The notes under the pieces are model-generated. The model saw nothing but the letters and a program-made list of their open reading frames with translations. It was not told the DNA's origin and searched no databases. A stretch of 64,000 nucleotides of DNA from Ferruginibacter sp. (GTDB lineage: Bacteria; Bacteroidota; Bacteroidia; Chitinophagales; Chitinophagaceae), in NCBI GenBank assembly GCA_030831945.1, contig JAURKC010000019.1, positions 79,827-143,826 of the forward strand. The letters run 5' to 3'. Position numbers and translations under genes: made by a program. This document shows positions 1 to 7,960 of this stretch, one piece after another; position 1 is the stretch's first letter; the number at the start of each line of letters is the position of its first letter.

Positions 1-300
1 TTTGGTATATTTTATACTCTTCGACATAGCTATCGAAACTCGTTACATTTAAAAGATACCGAAAAAACCGAAAATGGTCAAGAAGTCCATCACATGGAGC
101 TTGCACAAGAAGTCTCGTTTTTTAACAAAGCAAGTGTAATGACCGTTTTAGATGCTATTCCTCCTAATTCAAAAGTAATTATTGATTGCTCTAAGTCTAA
201 ATCTATTGCTTATGATGTCATTGAATTGATAAAAAATTATGAAATAAATGCTAAAACCAAAAATATAACAGTAGAAAAAATAGATTTTATAGAGCCCTAA
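1..300 (+). CDS. SulP-family anion transporter, C-terminal STAS domain (5' end outside window)
   Basis: The frame is open from the first base of the window to the stop at 298-300, so this is the tail of a longer gene. The visible 99 residues include an acidic and polar linker, then a small alpha/beta fold with the pattern of a STAS domain: ELAQEVSFFNKASV, then an IPPNSKVIIDCSKS strand with the following helix. STAS domains end SulP sulfate/bicarbonate permeases and resemble anti-sigma-factor antagonists. The next gene begins 2 bases after the stop and a beta-carbonic anhydrase follows, a neighbourhood that suits a bicarbonate-transporting SulP protein. That substrate is inferred from context; sulfate is also possible. 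The membrane part cannot be inspected here. Confidence 0.72.
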   Translation, partial: FGIFYTLRHSYRNSLHLKDTEKTENGQEVHHMELAQEVSFFNKASVMTVLDAIPPNSKVIIDCSKSKSIAYDVIELIKNYEINAKTKNITVEKIDFIEP

Positions 301-301
301 T

Positions 302-988
302 ATGAAACTCAAAAAAAGTTCTTTTTCTTTATTGATATTTTTTCTATTGTTAACAATTAATATTAGTGCCCAAAAAAGTAATGTGGGTAACTGGTTTGTT
401 TATCTTGGAAATCAAAAAATAAATAACCAATGGAATTGGCACAATGAACTGCAGTACCGAAACTTTAATTTCTTAGGTGATCTCAATCAGCTGCTCCTAA
501 GAACAGGGATTGGTTATAACCTTACGGAAAATAATAATAATATTTTATTAGGCTATGGTTTTATCAATTCACAAAAGTATATATCCGATTCTAATGAAAA
601 AGTGGGGACAAACGAACATCGAATATATCAGCAGTTTATAACTAAACAAAGTTTTGATAAGGTTTTTCTGCAACACCGTTATAGAATAGAAGAGCGGTTT
701 TTGCCCAACGATTTTCAAATGCGATTTAGATATTTTATCGGAATTAATATTCCGATAAATAAACCGAAAATTGAAAAAAATGCTTTTTACTTATCCGGCT
801 ATAATGAAATTTTCATCAATGCTCAACAGCATATTTTCGATAGAAATCGTTTGTATGGAGCAATAGGATATGTTATTAATAAAAATATAAAAATGGAGGG
901 CGGATATATGGCACAAACAGTATCAACAGGCAATAGAAATCAATTTCAAATAGTAGTATTCAATAATATTCCATTCACTAACAATTAA
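302..988 (+). CDS. DUF2490 family outer-membrane-like protein
   Basis: The 228-residue protein starts with a clear Sec signal peptide (KLKKSSFSLLIFFLLLT then INISAQ, cleavage after Ala or Gln around residue 24). The mature part is rich in aromatic residues and alternating strands (NWFVYLGNQKINNQWNWHNE, QHRYRIEERF, GAIGYVINKNIKMEGGYM), as in the DUF2490 family of predicted small outer-membrane beta barrels in Bacteroidota. Its molecular function is unknown. It starts 2 bases after the SulP stop and lies 11 bases before the carbonic anhydrase, so the three genes are very likely one transcript. A role as an outer-membrane partner for inorganic-carbon uptake would be inference from that position only. 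Confidence 0.7.
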   Translation: MKLKKSSFSLLIFFLLLTINISAQKSNVGNWFVYLGNQKINNQWNWHNELQYRNFNFLGDLNQLLLRTGIGYNLTENNNNILLGYGFINSQKYISDSNEKVGTNEHRIYQQFITKQSFDKVFLQHRYRIEERFLPNDFQMRFRYFIGINIPINKPKIEKNAFYLSGYNEIFINAQQHIFDRNRLYGAIGYVINKNIKMEGGYMAQTVSTGNRNQFQIVVFNNIPFTNN

Positions 989-999
989 AACGTAAATAA

Positions 1000-1620
1000 T
1001 TGAAAACGCTGACTAAAGAAATGCAAACAGCCATTACTCCAGCTATGGCTTTGGAATTATTAAAAGATGGAAACAAACGATTTGTAAACAATCTAAAAAT
1101 AAATCGTAATCTTTTACAACAAGCGAATGACACTTCAGGCGGACAACATCCCTTTGCTGTAATACTTAGTTGTATAGACAGCAGAACCTCCGCTGAGTTA
1201 ATTTTTGATCAAGGACTAGGCGATATTTTTAGTATTCGTATTGCAGGCAATATCATCAACGAGGATATTTTAGGCAGTATGGAATTTGGGTGTAAGGTAG
1301 CGGGATCAAAAATTATTATAGTGTTAGGCCATACCAAGTGTGGTGCTATAAAAGGCGCCTGCGACCATGTTGAAATGGGTAACCTCACCTCCTTGCTGTC
1401 TAAGATTCGCCCAGCAGTTGATGATGAATTAACTATAGCAGAAAATAGAAACTCCAGCAACAGTGAATTTGTAGAAAAAGTAGCGGTTATAAATGTTCAG
1501 CGAACAGTTAATTCAATTTTGCAGCGTAGCCCTATTTTAAAAGAAATGATTGAAAGTGGGGAAATAGGAATTGTTGGTGGAACCCATGACATCACAACAG
1601 GTCAAGTAGCTTTTTTTTGA
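1000..1620 (+). CDS. beta-class carbonic anhydrase
   Basis: This enzyme interconverts CO2 and bicarbonate with an active-site zinc. The beta-class signatures are intact: CIDSR gives Cys58, Asp60 and Arg62, and HTKCGA gives His111 and Cys114, i.e. the two Cys and one His zinc ligands plus the Asp-Arg dyad. Length (206 aa) is normal. I keep the TTG start at 1000 because the N-terminus KTLTKEMQ matches the usual start of this subfamily; an ATG at 1021 would remove seven conserved-looking residues. It is the last gene of the SulP-DUF2490-carbonic anhydrase group and ends just before a strong bidirectional hairpin. Cytoplasmic, as no signal peptide is present. Confidence 0.93.
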   Translation: MKTLTKEMQTAITPAMALELLKDGNKRFVNNLKINRNLLQQANDTSGGQHPFAVILSCIDSRTSAELIFDQGLGDIFSIRIAGNIINEDILGSMEFGCKVAGSKIIIVLGHTKCGAIKGACDHVEMGNLTSLLSKIRPAVDDELTIAENRNSSNSEFVEKVAVINVQRTVNSILQRSPILKEMIESGEIGIVGGTHDITTGQVAFF

Positions 1621-1651
1621 TGACACATTAATTTCAACTGCTTAAATATAG

Positions 1652-1681
1652 AAAGCCACCAACTAATCAGTTGGTGGCTTT
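1652..1681. terminator. Bidirectional intrinsic terminator between carbonic anhydrase and fabG
   Basis: A perfect 13-bp inverted repeat (AAAGCCACCAACT, then a 4-base loop AATC, then its complement) sits between two convergent genes. The flanking A and T bases give a U-rich tail in both directions, so it can end both transcripts. Confidence 0.85.
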
Positions 1682-1698
1682 ATCATAATACTCAAAAT

Positions 1699-2454
1699 TT
1701 AAATATTCAATCCGCCGCAAGCACTGATCACTTGACCGGTAACATAGCTACTCATTTCACTGGCTAAAAACAATGTAACATTGGCTATATCATCCGCAGT
1801 ACCAAATCTACCCAGTGAAATGCCTGCCTTGTATTTGTCTGCCCCTTCTCCTTCTTTTAAATAAGAAGTCATGTCGGTTTCTACAAACCCAGGAGCAATC
1901 GCATTACAACGAATATTACGACTGCCTATTTCTTTTGCAATACTTTTAGTAAATCCTATCACCCCCGCTTTACTTGCAGCATAACTACTTTGGCCAGCAT
2001 TACCCATTTCACCAATCACACTGCTCATATTGATAATACTTCCTGATTTGGCTTTCATCATAGGGCGTATTACCTGTTTGGTCATATTAAATACGCTTTT
2101 CAAATTGGTTTGCATCACATCATCCCATTGTTCAGGTGTCATGCGCAATAGCAAATTATCTTTTGAAATACCCGCATTGTTTACACAGATATCAATTTGA
2201 CCAAACTCTTTTACTACGTCATTGACAAAATTTTCACAAGCTGCAAAATCGCCTGCATTACTCTGGTAAGCTTTTGCCTTTACTCCCATAGCTGTTAATT
2301 TGTCTTCTAGCATTTTTGCTTTTTCTGCACTACTATCACTTACATAAGTGAAGGCAATATTCGCTCCCTGTTCTGCAAATTTTAATGCTATCCCTTCCCC
2401 AATGCCTCTGGCTGCGCCAGTAATAATCGCGACTTTATCTTGTAATAATTTCAT
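1699..2454 (-). CDS. fabG: 3-oxoacyl-[acyl-carrier-protein] reductase
   Basis: An SDR-family, NADPH-dependent reductase of the fatty-acid elongation cycle. The 251-residue sequence shows the cofactor motif TGAARGIG (residues 12-19), NNAG (92-95), and the catalytic set Asn117, Ser145, Tyr158 and Lys162 in the NMSSVIGEMGN and YAASKAG context characteristic of FabG rather than other SDRs. The PGFVETDM loop after strand 6 is also typical. The start ATG is preceded 20 bases upstream by a TAnnTTTG promoter motif. It is a single gene here, convergent with the carbonic anhydrase and not part of a visible fab cluster. Confidence 0.92.
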   Translation of the reverse strand: MKLLQDKVAIITGAARGIGEGIALKFAEQGANIAFTYVSDSSAEKAKMLEDKLTAMGVKAKAYQSNAGDFAACENFVNDVVKEFGQIDICVNNAGISKDNLLLRMTPEQWDDVMQTNLKSVFNMTKQVIRPMMKAKSGSIINMSSVIGEMGNAGQSSYAASKAGVIGFTKSIAKEIGSRNIRCNAIAPGFVETDMTSYLKEGEGADKYKAGISLGRFGTADDIANVTLFLASEMSSYVTGQVISACGGLNI

Positions 2455-2473
2455 GCTTTTTTTATTTAGACAA

Positions 2474-2481
2474 CAAAAGTA
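2474..2481 (-). promoter_or_regulatory. Bacteroidota-type -7 promoter element for fabG
   Basis: TACTTTTG on the minus strand matches the TAnnTTTG consensus and lies 20 bases upstream of the fabG ATG. No clear -33 element was identified. Confidence 0.5.
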
Positions 2482-2504
2482 AATAAATCAAATGGGGAAT
2501 TGAT

Positions 2505-4010
2505 TTATTGAATGGAAAGAATTTCTTCTAAAATAACTCGCTCGTTACTTAATCTAGGCACTTTGTGCTGTCCGCCTACTTTATTTTTACTATGTAGCCA
2601 TTTAGTAAAATGGCCATTTGGTAAAATATGGACGACGGGTAAACGCAAGGCGATATCCTTATGTCTTTTTGCTTCATAGTCACTATTGCTGTTCTTTAAA
2701 GCTTGGTCTAATTCAATAATAAATTGCTGTAAATTTTCTGGTGCTTTCTCAAACTCAATTAACCATTCATGTGCACCATTTGCATGCTCACTAAAATAAA
2801 CCGGGGCTGCGGTATAATCATTTACAATGCTATTTGTTTTTTCTGCTGCAATGGCAATGGCACGGTCACTATTATCAACAATCACTTCCTCTCCAAAAGC
2901 ATTTATATAATGCTTTAGCCGGCCAGTGACTTTTATTTTATATGGATTAAGTGAGGTGAACTGAACGGTATCACCTACTAAATACCTCCACAAACCTCCA
3001 GTAGTACTAATAACTAATGCATAGTTTTTACCAACTGTCACCCTGTCTAGTCCAACAGTTTGTGGATTCTTTTGCTCATATTGATCCACTGGCATAAACT
3101 CATAAAATATTCCATGCTCCGTGAAAAGTAGCATTCCGTCATCATCTGGACTTTGTTGTCCGGCAAAAAATCCTTCACTTGCATTATAAATTTCTAGATA
3201 ATTTATTTTACCGCCTACAATTTTATCAAATTGCTCTCGGTAAGGTACAAAGGATACTCCACCAGTAATATATAACTCTAGATTAGGCCATACCTCTTTA
3301 ATGGTTGACTTGCCCTTGATTGCCAAAATCCTTTTTAATAAAAGGAGTGTCCAAGTAGGAACCCCTGCCAAAGAAGTCACATTTTCTTCTGCAGTAATCG
3401 CAGCCAACTGTTCAATTTTTTCTTCCCACTCATCAAGCAGCGCAATACTTAATTCTGGTGTACGTAACCACTGGCCCCAAAAAGGCGTGTTCTGCATTAA
3501 TACCGCACTTAAATCCCCATACTGAATTTCTTCATTCATTTTATTTAACTGGTGACTTCCTCCCACTACCAAACTTTTACCCGTTAACAAATCACTTCCA
3601 GGAAAATTATTATAATAAGTAGTCAATACATCTTTGGATGCTTTAAAATGATTTTCTTGTAGGCTTTCTTCACTAATGGGAATAAATTTACTTTTATCGG
3701 AAGTAGTGCCGCTGCTTTTAGCAAACCAATTAATAGGCGTGTTCCATAAAATATTTTCTTCTCCCTCCATCATACGCTCTACATAAGGCTTTATATCCTC
3801 ATAAGAATGAATAGGTACATTTTTCTTAAACTCTTTTAAAGTAAATAAAGTGGAGAATTTATACTTTTTACCGAAGGCGGTATGTTGAGCAGCCGTTACC
3901 AATTCCTGTAATACCTCTCGCTGGACAGCTACTGGATGTCTACTCCAATTTTCAATACGCCAGAAGCGCATGCGAACAAATCGTGATATTGCAGGTGAAA
4001 GTAATTTCAT
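2505..4010 (-). CDS. GH3 auxin-responsive-promoter family protein (acyl-adenylate-forming)
   Basis: The 501-residue protein belongs to the GH3 family of the ANL adenylating superfamily; plant members conjugate amino acids to acyl hormones. Visible hallmarks are the nucleotide loop SSGTTSDKSKFIP (residues 99-111), the second adenylation motif YNASEGFFAGQ, and the TTGGLWRYLVGDTVQF segment with VTGRLKHYINAFGEEV that leads into the C-terminal domain. The typical N-terminal helix TAFGKKYKF is also present. Full length for bacterial members. The substrate in bacteria is not established. Downstream on the same strand lies lptB's region but the 122-base gap and opposite position do not show an operon. 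Confidence 0.85.
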   Translation of the reverse strand: MKLLSPAISRFVRMRFWRIENWSRHPVAVQREVLQELVTAAQHTAFGKKYKFSTLFTLKEFKKNVPIHSYEDIKPYVERMMEGEENILWNTPINWFAKSSGTTSDKSKFIPISEESLQENHFKASKDVLTTYYNNFPGSDLLTGKSLVVGGSHQLNKMNEEIQYGDLSAVLMQNTPFWGQWLRTPELSIALLDEWEEKIEQLAAITAEENVTSLAGVPTWTLLLLKRILAIKGKSTIKEVWPNLELYITGGVSFVPYREQFDKIVGGKINYLEIYNASEGFFAGQQSPDDDGMLLFTEHGIFYEFMPVDQYEQKNPQTVGLDRVTVGKNYALVISTTGGLWRYLVGDTVQFTSLNPYKIKVTGRLKHYINAFGEEVIVDNSDRAIAIAAEKTNSIVNDYTAAPVYFSEHANGAHEWLIEFEKAPENLQQFIIELDQALKNSNSDYEAKRHKDIALRLPVVHILPNGHFTKWLHSKNKVGGQHKVPRLSNERVILEEILSIQ

Positions 4011-4132
4011 TGGTCATCAGCAAAATACACAATAGTAATGAAAGACAAGAAGTATTATTAAGGTTTGTTGTGTAGTAGCTATTGATTCCCTATCAAACAG
4101 GTAGCGCAAAAGCCAAAGCTGATAATATCTAG

Positions 4133-4933
4133 CTAGAGAAGCTCACTCTTTATCTCATCATTACTTTTGCTAATTTTAGCAGCTTCTAAGTGAAGATAGT
4201 CCTTGCGTTTCAATTCAAAATTACGACCAAGATATAAACGACGAACTTGTTCATCCACCGCCAACTCCTCTGCTGTTCCATGCTTGAATATTTTTCCATC
4301 AATCAACAGATAAGCCCTGTCGCATATTGAAAGCGTTTCGTTTACATTATGATCCGTTATCAATATTCCAATATTTCTAAATTTCAACTTCGCAATTATT
4401 TCCTGAATATCCTCCACCGCTATAGGATCTACTCCCGCAAAAGGCTCATCTAATAAAACAAATTTTGGATCTACCGCCAGCGCTCTTGCAATTTCTGTTC
4501 TCCTTCTTTCACCTCCACTTAACGTATCGCCATTATTTTTTCTAACTTGAGTTAACCTAAATTCTTCCAACAATAACTCTAGCTTTTCTTTTTGTTCTAG
4601 TTTACTCAGTTGAGTCATTTCCAATACCGCAGTAATATTATCCTCTACGCTTAATTTTCTAAAAACGCTCGCTTCTTGAGGTAGATATCCAATGCCCAGT
4701 TTTGCCCGCTGATACATCGGCATTTTAGTAATATTCAAGTCGCCTAAAAACACTTCGCCTTGATCCGGCTTAACTAAACCAACTACCTGATAAAAAGATG
4801 TCGTCTTTCCTGCACCGTTAGGTCCCAATAATCCAACGATTTCACCCTGTTGAACATTAAATGAAACTTTATTTACAACCGTACGATTGCCGTAAATTTT
4901 TACTAGGTCTTTGGTGGTGATGGTCAGGCTCAT
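4133..4933 (-). CDS. lptB: LPS export ABC transporter ATP-binding protein
   Basis: LptB is the cytoplasmic ATPase of the LptB2FG complex that extracts lipopolysaccharide from the inner membrane. The protein has Walker [17 protein letters not shown], signature [15 protein letters not shown], Walker [17 protein letters not shown] and the H-loop [10 protein letters not shown], the specific LptB combination. I start at ATG 4933 (residues [15 protein letters not shown]) because the longer frame to 4972 only adds 13 hydrophobic residues not found in the family. The C-terminus carries about 20 extra charged residues after the usual end ([11 protein letters not shown] onward). lptFG and lptC are not visible nearby. 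Confidence 0.92.
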   Translation of the reverse strand: MSLTITTKDLVKIYGNRTVVNKVSFNVQQGEIVGLLGPNGAGKTTSFYQVVGLVKPDQGEVFLGDLNITKMPMYQRAKLGIGYLPQEASVFRKLSVEDNITAVLEMTQLSKLEQKEKLELLLEEFRLTQVRKNNGDTLSGGERRRTEIARALAVDPKFVLLDEPFAGVDPIAVEDIQEIIAKLKFRNIGILITDHNVNETLSICDRAYLLIDGKIFKHGTAEELAVDEQVRRLYLGRNFELKRKDYLHLEAAKISKSNDEIKSELL

Positions 4934-5007
4934 GATAGGTAAAATTAAGTTATCTAGGATAATTATAAACATCCAGGGGTATTTAAACTGAAAGGGACCT
5001 AGGTAAA

Positions 5008-5226
5008 GGGGCAGTAGTGAATGGGCAATGGTGAATGGGCAAATCGCGGTGGCTAGTTTTTTTACGTTTTGATAGTAGATTCCCCTGGTAAACGCATTAT
5101 TACAATCGGTAAATGATAAATCATCCTTTCCAAAAAAAGACTAAGGGGGAAATTCACTATTGACCATTCACCTCATTGACCATTCACCATTCACCACATT
5201 GACCATTCACCATTGCCCATTGCCCC
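5008..5226. repeat. Intergenic inverted and tandem repeat cluster (GTGAATGGTCAAT-type units)
   Basis: The 363-base gap between lptB and metF contains a left arm (about 5008-5042) with units GTGAATGGGCAATG and a longer right arm (about 5150-5226) with the complementary units TTGACCATTCACC repeated about four times with small variations, ending in CATTGCCCATTGCCCC. The arms are reverse complements of one another around a spacer of about 107 bases, so the whole can fold into a large imperfect hairpin. No open frame uses it. It resembles dispersed intergenic repeats; I cannot tell the family or copy number from one window. The rest of the gap holds the metF promoter. Confidence 0.7.
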
Positions 5227-5272
5227 GAAACAATCGTTTTAGCTCAAAGGCGGTTTTTTTGCATTTAGCATT

Positions 5273-5280
5273 TATCTTTG
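5273..5280 (+). promoter_or_regulatory. -7 promoter element for metF
   Basis: TATCTTTG matches TAnnTTTG exactly and lies 16 bases upstream of the metF ATG, giving a very short leader. It sits immediately downstream of the repeat cluster. Confidence 0.55.
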
Positions 5281-5296
5281 CAGTCATTATACTTTT

Positions 5297-6250
5297 ATGA
5301 AAATTACAGATCATATTGCCCAGGCAAAAAAGACATTAGTGTCTTTCGAAATTTTACCTCCGCTAAAAGGAAGAACCATTCAGTCGATTTATGATCATTT
5401 AGATCCGCTAATGGAATTTAAACCCTCCTTTATAAATGTCACTTATCACCGAAGTGAAACCATGTTTAAGAAAAAAGGAGATGGCAGCTTTGTAAAGGTA
5501 GAAGTAAAAAAACGACCTGGCACGGTAGCCATTTGTGCTGCCATAAAAAATCATTACAATATCGACACCGTTCCTCATTTAATATGTGGCGGATTTAATA
5601 AAAGTGTTACAGAAGATGCCTTAATTGATCTTAACTTTTTAGGTATTGACAATGTGCTGGTATTAAGAGGTGATGCTGCAAAAAATGAAACTAATTTTGA
5701 AGCCGAACTAGACGGACACGCCTATGCAGTAGATTTATTAAAACAAGTGGCTGATCTCAACAATGGAATTTATCAAGAGGAAGATATAAAGAATGGTGAT
5801 AAACCCAATTTCTGCATCGGCACCGCAGGGTATCCTGAAAAACATTTTGAAGCACCTAATATGCAAACTGACCTGATGCACCTCAAAGCTAAGGTGGATG
5901 CGGGTGCCGACTACATTATGACTCAAATGTTTTTTGATAATAATAAGTTTTATCAATTTGTAAAAGACTGTAGAGCAATTGGTATTGAGGTGCCTATTAT
6001 ACCAGGACTTAAACCCATTACTAACAAAAAACAATTAACCATTTTACCGAAAATATTTCATGTAGATATACCTACTGATCTTTCGGATGCCATCATAAAA
6101 GCTAAAACAGATCAAGAGATAGAAGAGATTGGCACGCAATGGTTGATTCAACAGTCAAAAGAATTAAAAGCATTTGGTGTTCCTGTATTACACTACTATA
6201 CCTTAGGAAAACCAAAAGTAATTTACAATGCAGTAAAAGAAATTGTTTAA
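5297..6250 (+). CDS. metF: 5,10-methylenetetrahydrofolate reductase
   Basis: MetF is a flavoenzyme (FAD, TIM barrel) that reduces methylenetetrahydrofolate to methyltetrahydrofolate for methionine synthesis. The 317-residue sequence shows the conserved N-terminal VSFEILPPLKGR with the catalytic-type Glu, FINVTYHRSE, VPHLICGGFN, the flavin-binding NVLVLRGDAA, and the substrate segment GADYIMTQMFFDNNKFYQF. Length and order agree with bacterial MetF. Monocistronic: it has its own promoter and ends at a strong hairpin, with a convergent gene beyond. No metH is visible here. No SAM riboswitch was recognised in the short leader. Confidence 0.94.
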   Translation: MKITDHIAQAKKTLVSFEILPPLKGRTIQSIYDHLDPLMEFKPSFINVTYHRSETMFKKKGDGSFVKVEVKKRPGTVAICAAIKNHYNIDTVPHLICGGFNKSVTEDALIDLNFLGIDNVLVLRGDAAKNETNFEAELDGHAYAVDLLKQVADLNNGIYQEEDIKNGDKPNFCIGTAGYPEKHFEAPNMQTDLMHLKAKVDAGADYIMTQMFFDNNKFYQFVKDCRAIGIEVPIIPGLKPITNKKQLTILPKIFHVDIPTDLSDAIIKAKTDQEIEEIGTQWLIQQSKELKAFGVPVLHYYTLGKPKVIYNAVKEIV

Positions 6251-6270
6251 TTAAATTATACCTCTTTAAC

Positions 6271-6307
6271 AAAAAAGCCAACGACATAAATGTTATTGGC
6301 TTTTTTT
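6271..6307. terminator. Bidirectional terminator after metF
   Basis: AAAAAAGCCAA pairs with TTGGCTTTTTT, and an inner ACAT/ATGT pairing extends the stem. A run of seven T follows on the plus strand and A bases precede it, so it also serves the convergent thioredoxin-like gene. Confidence 0.85.
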
Positions 6308-6335
6308 ATTAATATAAAATAAACGTAAGATTGAT

Positions 6336-7778
6336 TTATTGTTTAGGCTTAGCCCCCCATTTCACTTGCAATAATTCATGTAGTTGTTCGATAGTTAATT
6401 TTTTTCCAATAATTCTTTTTTCTTTATCGAGCAGATAAATAGTAGGCGTAACGGTAATATCATACAATTGTCTGAAGCCTGGTTTTTTTGCATCTACAAT
6501 GGCAGCTTCCATTTCCTTTGTCTGGTATACATTTGTCCAATCAGCCATATTATGTTCGCGAATATATTTAGTCCACTCTTTCTTTAAATCATCTTTTGCA
6601 TCGGCTGATAATACCGCATACATTTTAAGACCATGCTTTTTCCAGCTAGCTCTATAGATAGAATCTATCCTAGGCAACTCCGTCTTACAATGTCCACAAG
6701 TAGGATCCCAAAATACAACTAGCGTATAATCGGCTGCTAACTTATACAAAGGAGATGGTTTACCTGCTGTGTCAACCATATCGAGATCCGCAGCCTTTAA
6801 ACCAATTAAATTTGACATTAACATATACGCCCTGCGACTAATGGCCTCCTGCTGTTTTTCATTGAGCCAACTGGTTAAGCCCTTGCTATGATATTTTTCG
6901 AAAAGATGAACTAAGACTGCATCTTGACCCATATACCTAGGATTCATGTATTCATCCGTTAGCCAATTCAACATAAACTTATATACTTCCGGATTATTTC
7001 GAGCAAACAACAATTGATAATCTATCTCTTTAATTATACTGTCAGCCTGTGGTGAAAGTACTTCGCGATAATATTTTTCGAACTTAGGAAGAAAAAATGG
7101 CGTTCTTATTATGCGATCATCCATCAAAGTAATTCCATCCCAATAATGTGCTTTATAATAATAGTAATTTTCCAAAGAATCATTTCTGGTAATCATTTTT
7201 TTATTTAATCCTTGTGGCTCTCTCATTGCACTTAATAAAACCGCCATCATTGATTTGCCATTGTCTTTAATAATCCCCTCGCGATAATCATTTAACTCTT
7301 TATTAAATTTTAAATAATTAGCCTCATGCAATACAGAATCTTTTTTAGTAGTCGACTTCATATATCCTTGTCTCTCGTCTTCCAATAACTTGCCCTTACT
7401 GGCTATGTATTGTTGATACTGCTGAAACAATATATTTTCCTTGGAGCCGGTAACTACTGTTTTACCGATCAGGTCGGTAGTATCTATTTTTATAGAAATT
7501 TGTTGTTCCTTATCAACAAAAAAATCAACTGAAATTCTTTTGCCGGGTAAAACAACCGCATAAACACCTGGCAACAACTTTCTTTTTGCAGTAAATACGG
7601 CCGTCCCGTTGGGAGTCACTACAGCAGAATCTTCAATATTGAGATTTTTTCCCATGTGGTAGGTGAGATAAGCTAGACCGCTTTTATACTGAGCCGTTTG
7701 CAGTGTAACTTTAAAATTTTGTGCCCCCACTTGAAAGCCAAACAAAATGATTATACAAAAACTAAAAAATTGCTTCAT
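6336..7778 (-). CDS. TlpA-like thioredoxin protein with DUF4369-type N-terminus (exported)
   Basis: A 480-residue exported thiol-disulfide protein of a type common in Bacteroidota. It has a signal peptide (KQFFSFCIIILFGFQVGAQ), an N-terminal beta domain of the DUF4369 kind (about residues 20-115), a long helical middle region of DUF5106 type (about 120-340) and a C-terminal thioredoxin fold. The redox motif is CGHC at residues 361-364 in FWDPTCGHCKTELP, and the cis-proline context is VTPTIYLL. Likely periplasmic or lipoprotein-independent secreted. Redox direction and partner are unknown; related proteins are often linked to heme or cytochrome maturation or stress. Single gene, convergent with metF. 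Confidence 0.82.
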   Translation of the reverse strand: MKQFFSFCIIILFGFQVGAQNFKVTLQTAQYKSGLAYLTYHMGKNLNIEDSAVVTPNGTAVFTAKRKLLPGVYAVVLPGKRISVDFFVDKEQQISIKIDTTDLIGKTVVTGSKENILFQQYQQYIASKGKLLEDERQGYMKSTTKKDSVLHEANYLKFNKELNDYREGIIKDNGKSMMAVLLSAMREPQGLNKKMITRNDSLENYYYYKAHYWDGITLMDDRIIRTPFFLPKFEKYYREVLSPQADSIIKEIDYQLLFARNNPEVYKFMLNWLTDEYMNPRYMGQDAVLVHLFEKYHSKGLTSWLNEKQQEAISRRAYMLMSNLIGLKAADLDMVDTAGKPSPLYKLAADYTLVVFWDPTCGHCKTELPRIDSIYRASWKKHGLKMYAVLSADAKDDLKKEWTKYIREHNMADWTNVYQTKEMEAAIVDAKKPGFRQLYDITVTPTIYLLDKEKRIIGKKLTIEQLHELLQVKWGAKPKQ

Positions 7779-7948
7779 TTGATTTTACTATTATTGAGTG
7801 TTCCTAGAAGTAATAAATTTAAAATAGGCTGTAAAAGTATTTAAATTTCGATGGATTTTTAGCTTTTTTGCTGTTACCCCTATTAAAATTACATTTCATT
7901 AACAGAAATAATAAATCCGTCTTTCTCCAAATTTGATCAATCAGGCGT

Positions 7949-7956
7949 TACTTTTG
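7949..7956 (+). promoter_or_regulatory. -7 promoter element at the very start of rlmD
   Basis: TACTTTTG matches TAnnTTTG. The GTG start codon of rlmD begins only four bases after it, so transcription would begin at or next to the start codon. Confidence 0.5.
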
Positions 7957-7960
7957 CCTG

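Noticed and set aside
1209..1460. Antisense frame inside the carbonic anhydrase gene
   Set aside because: It is the complement of strongly conserved coding sequence and has no family resemblance.
5150..5226. CRISPR-like short repeats
   Set aside because: The repeats are degenerate, overlap without regular unique spacers of 30-40 bases, and no cas gene is present.
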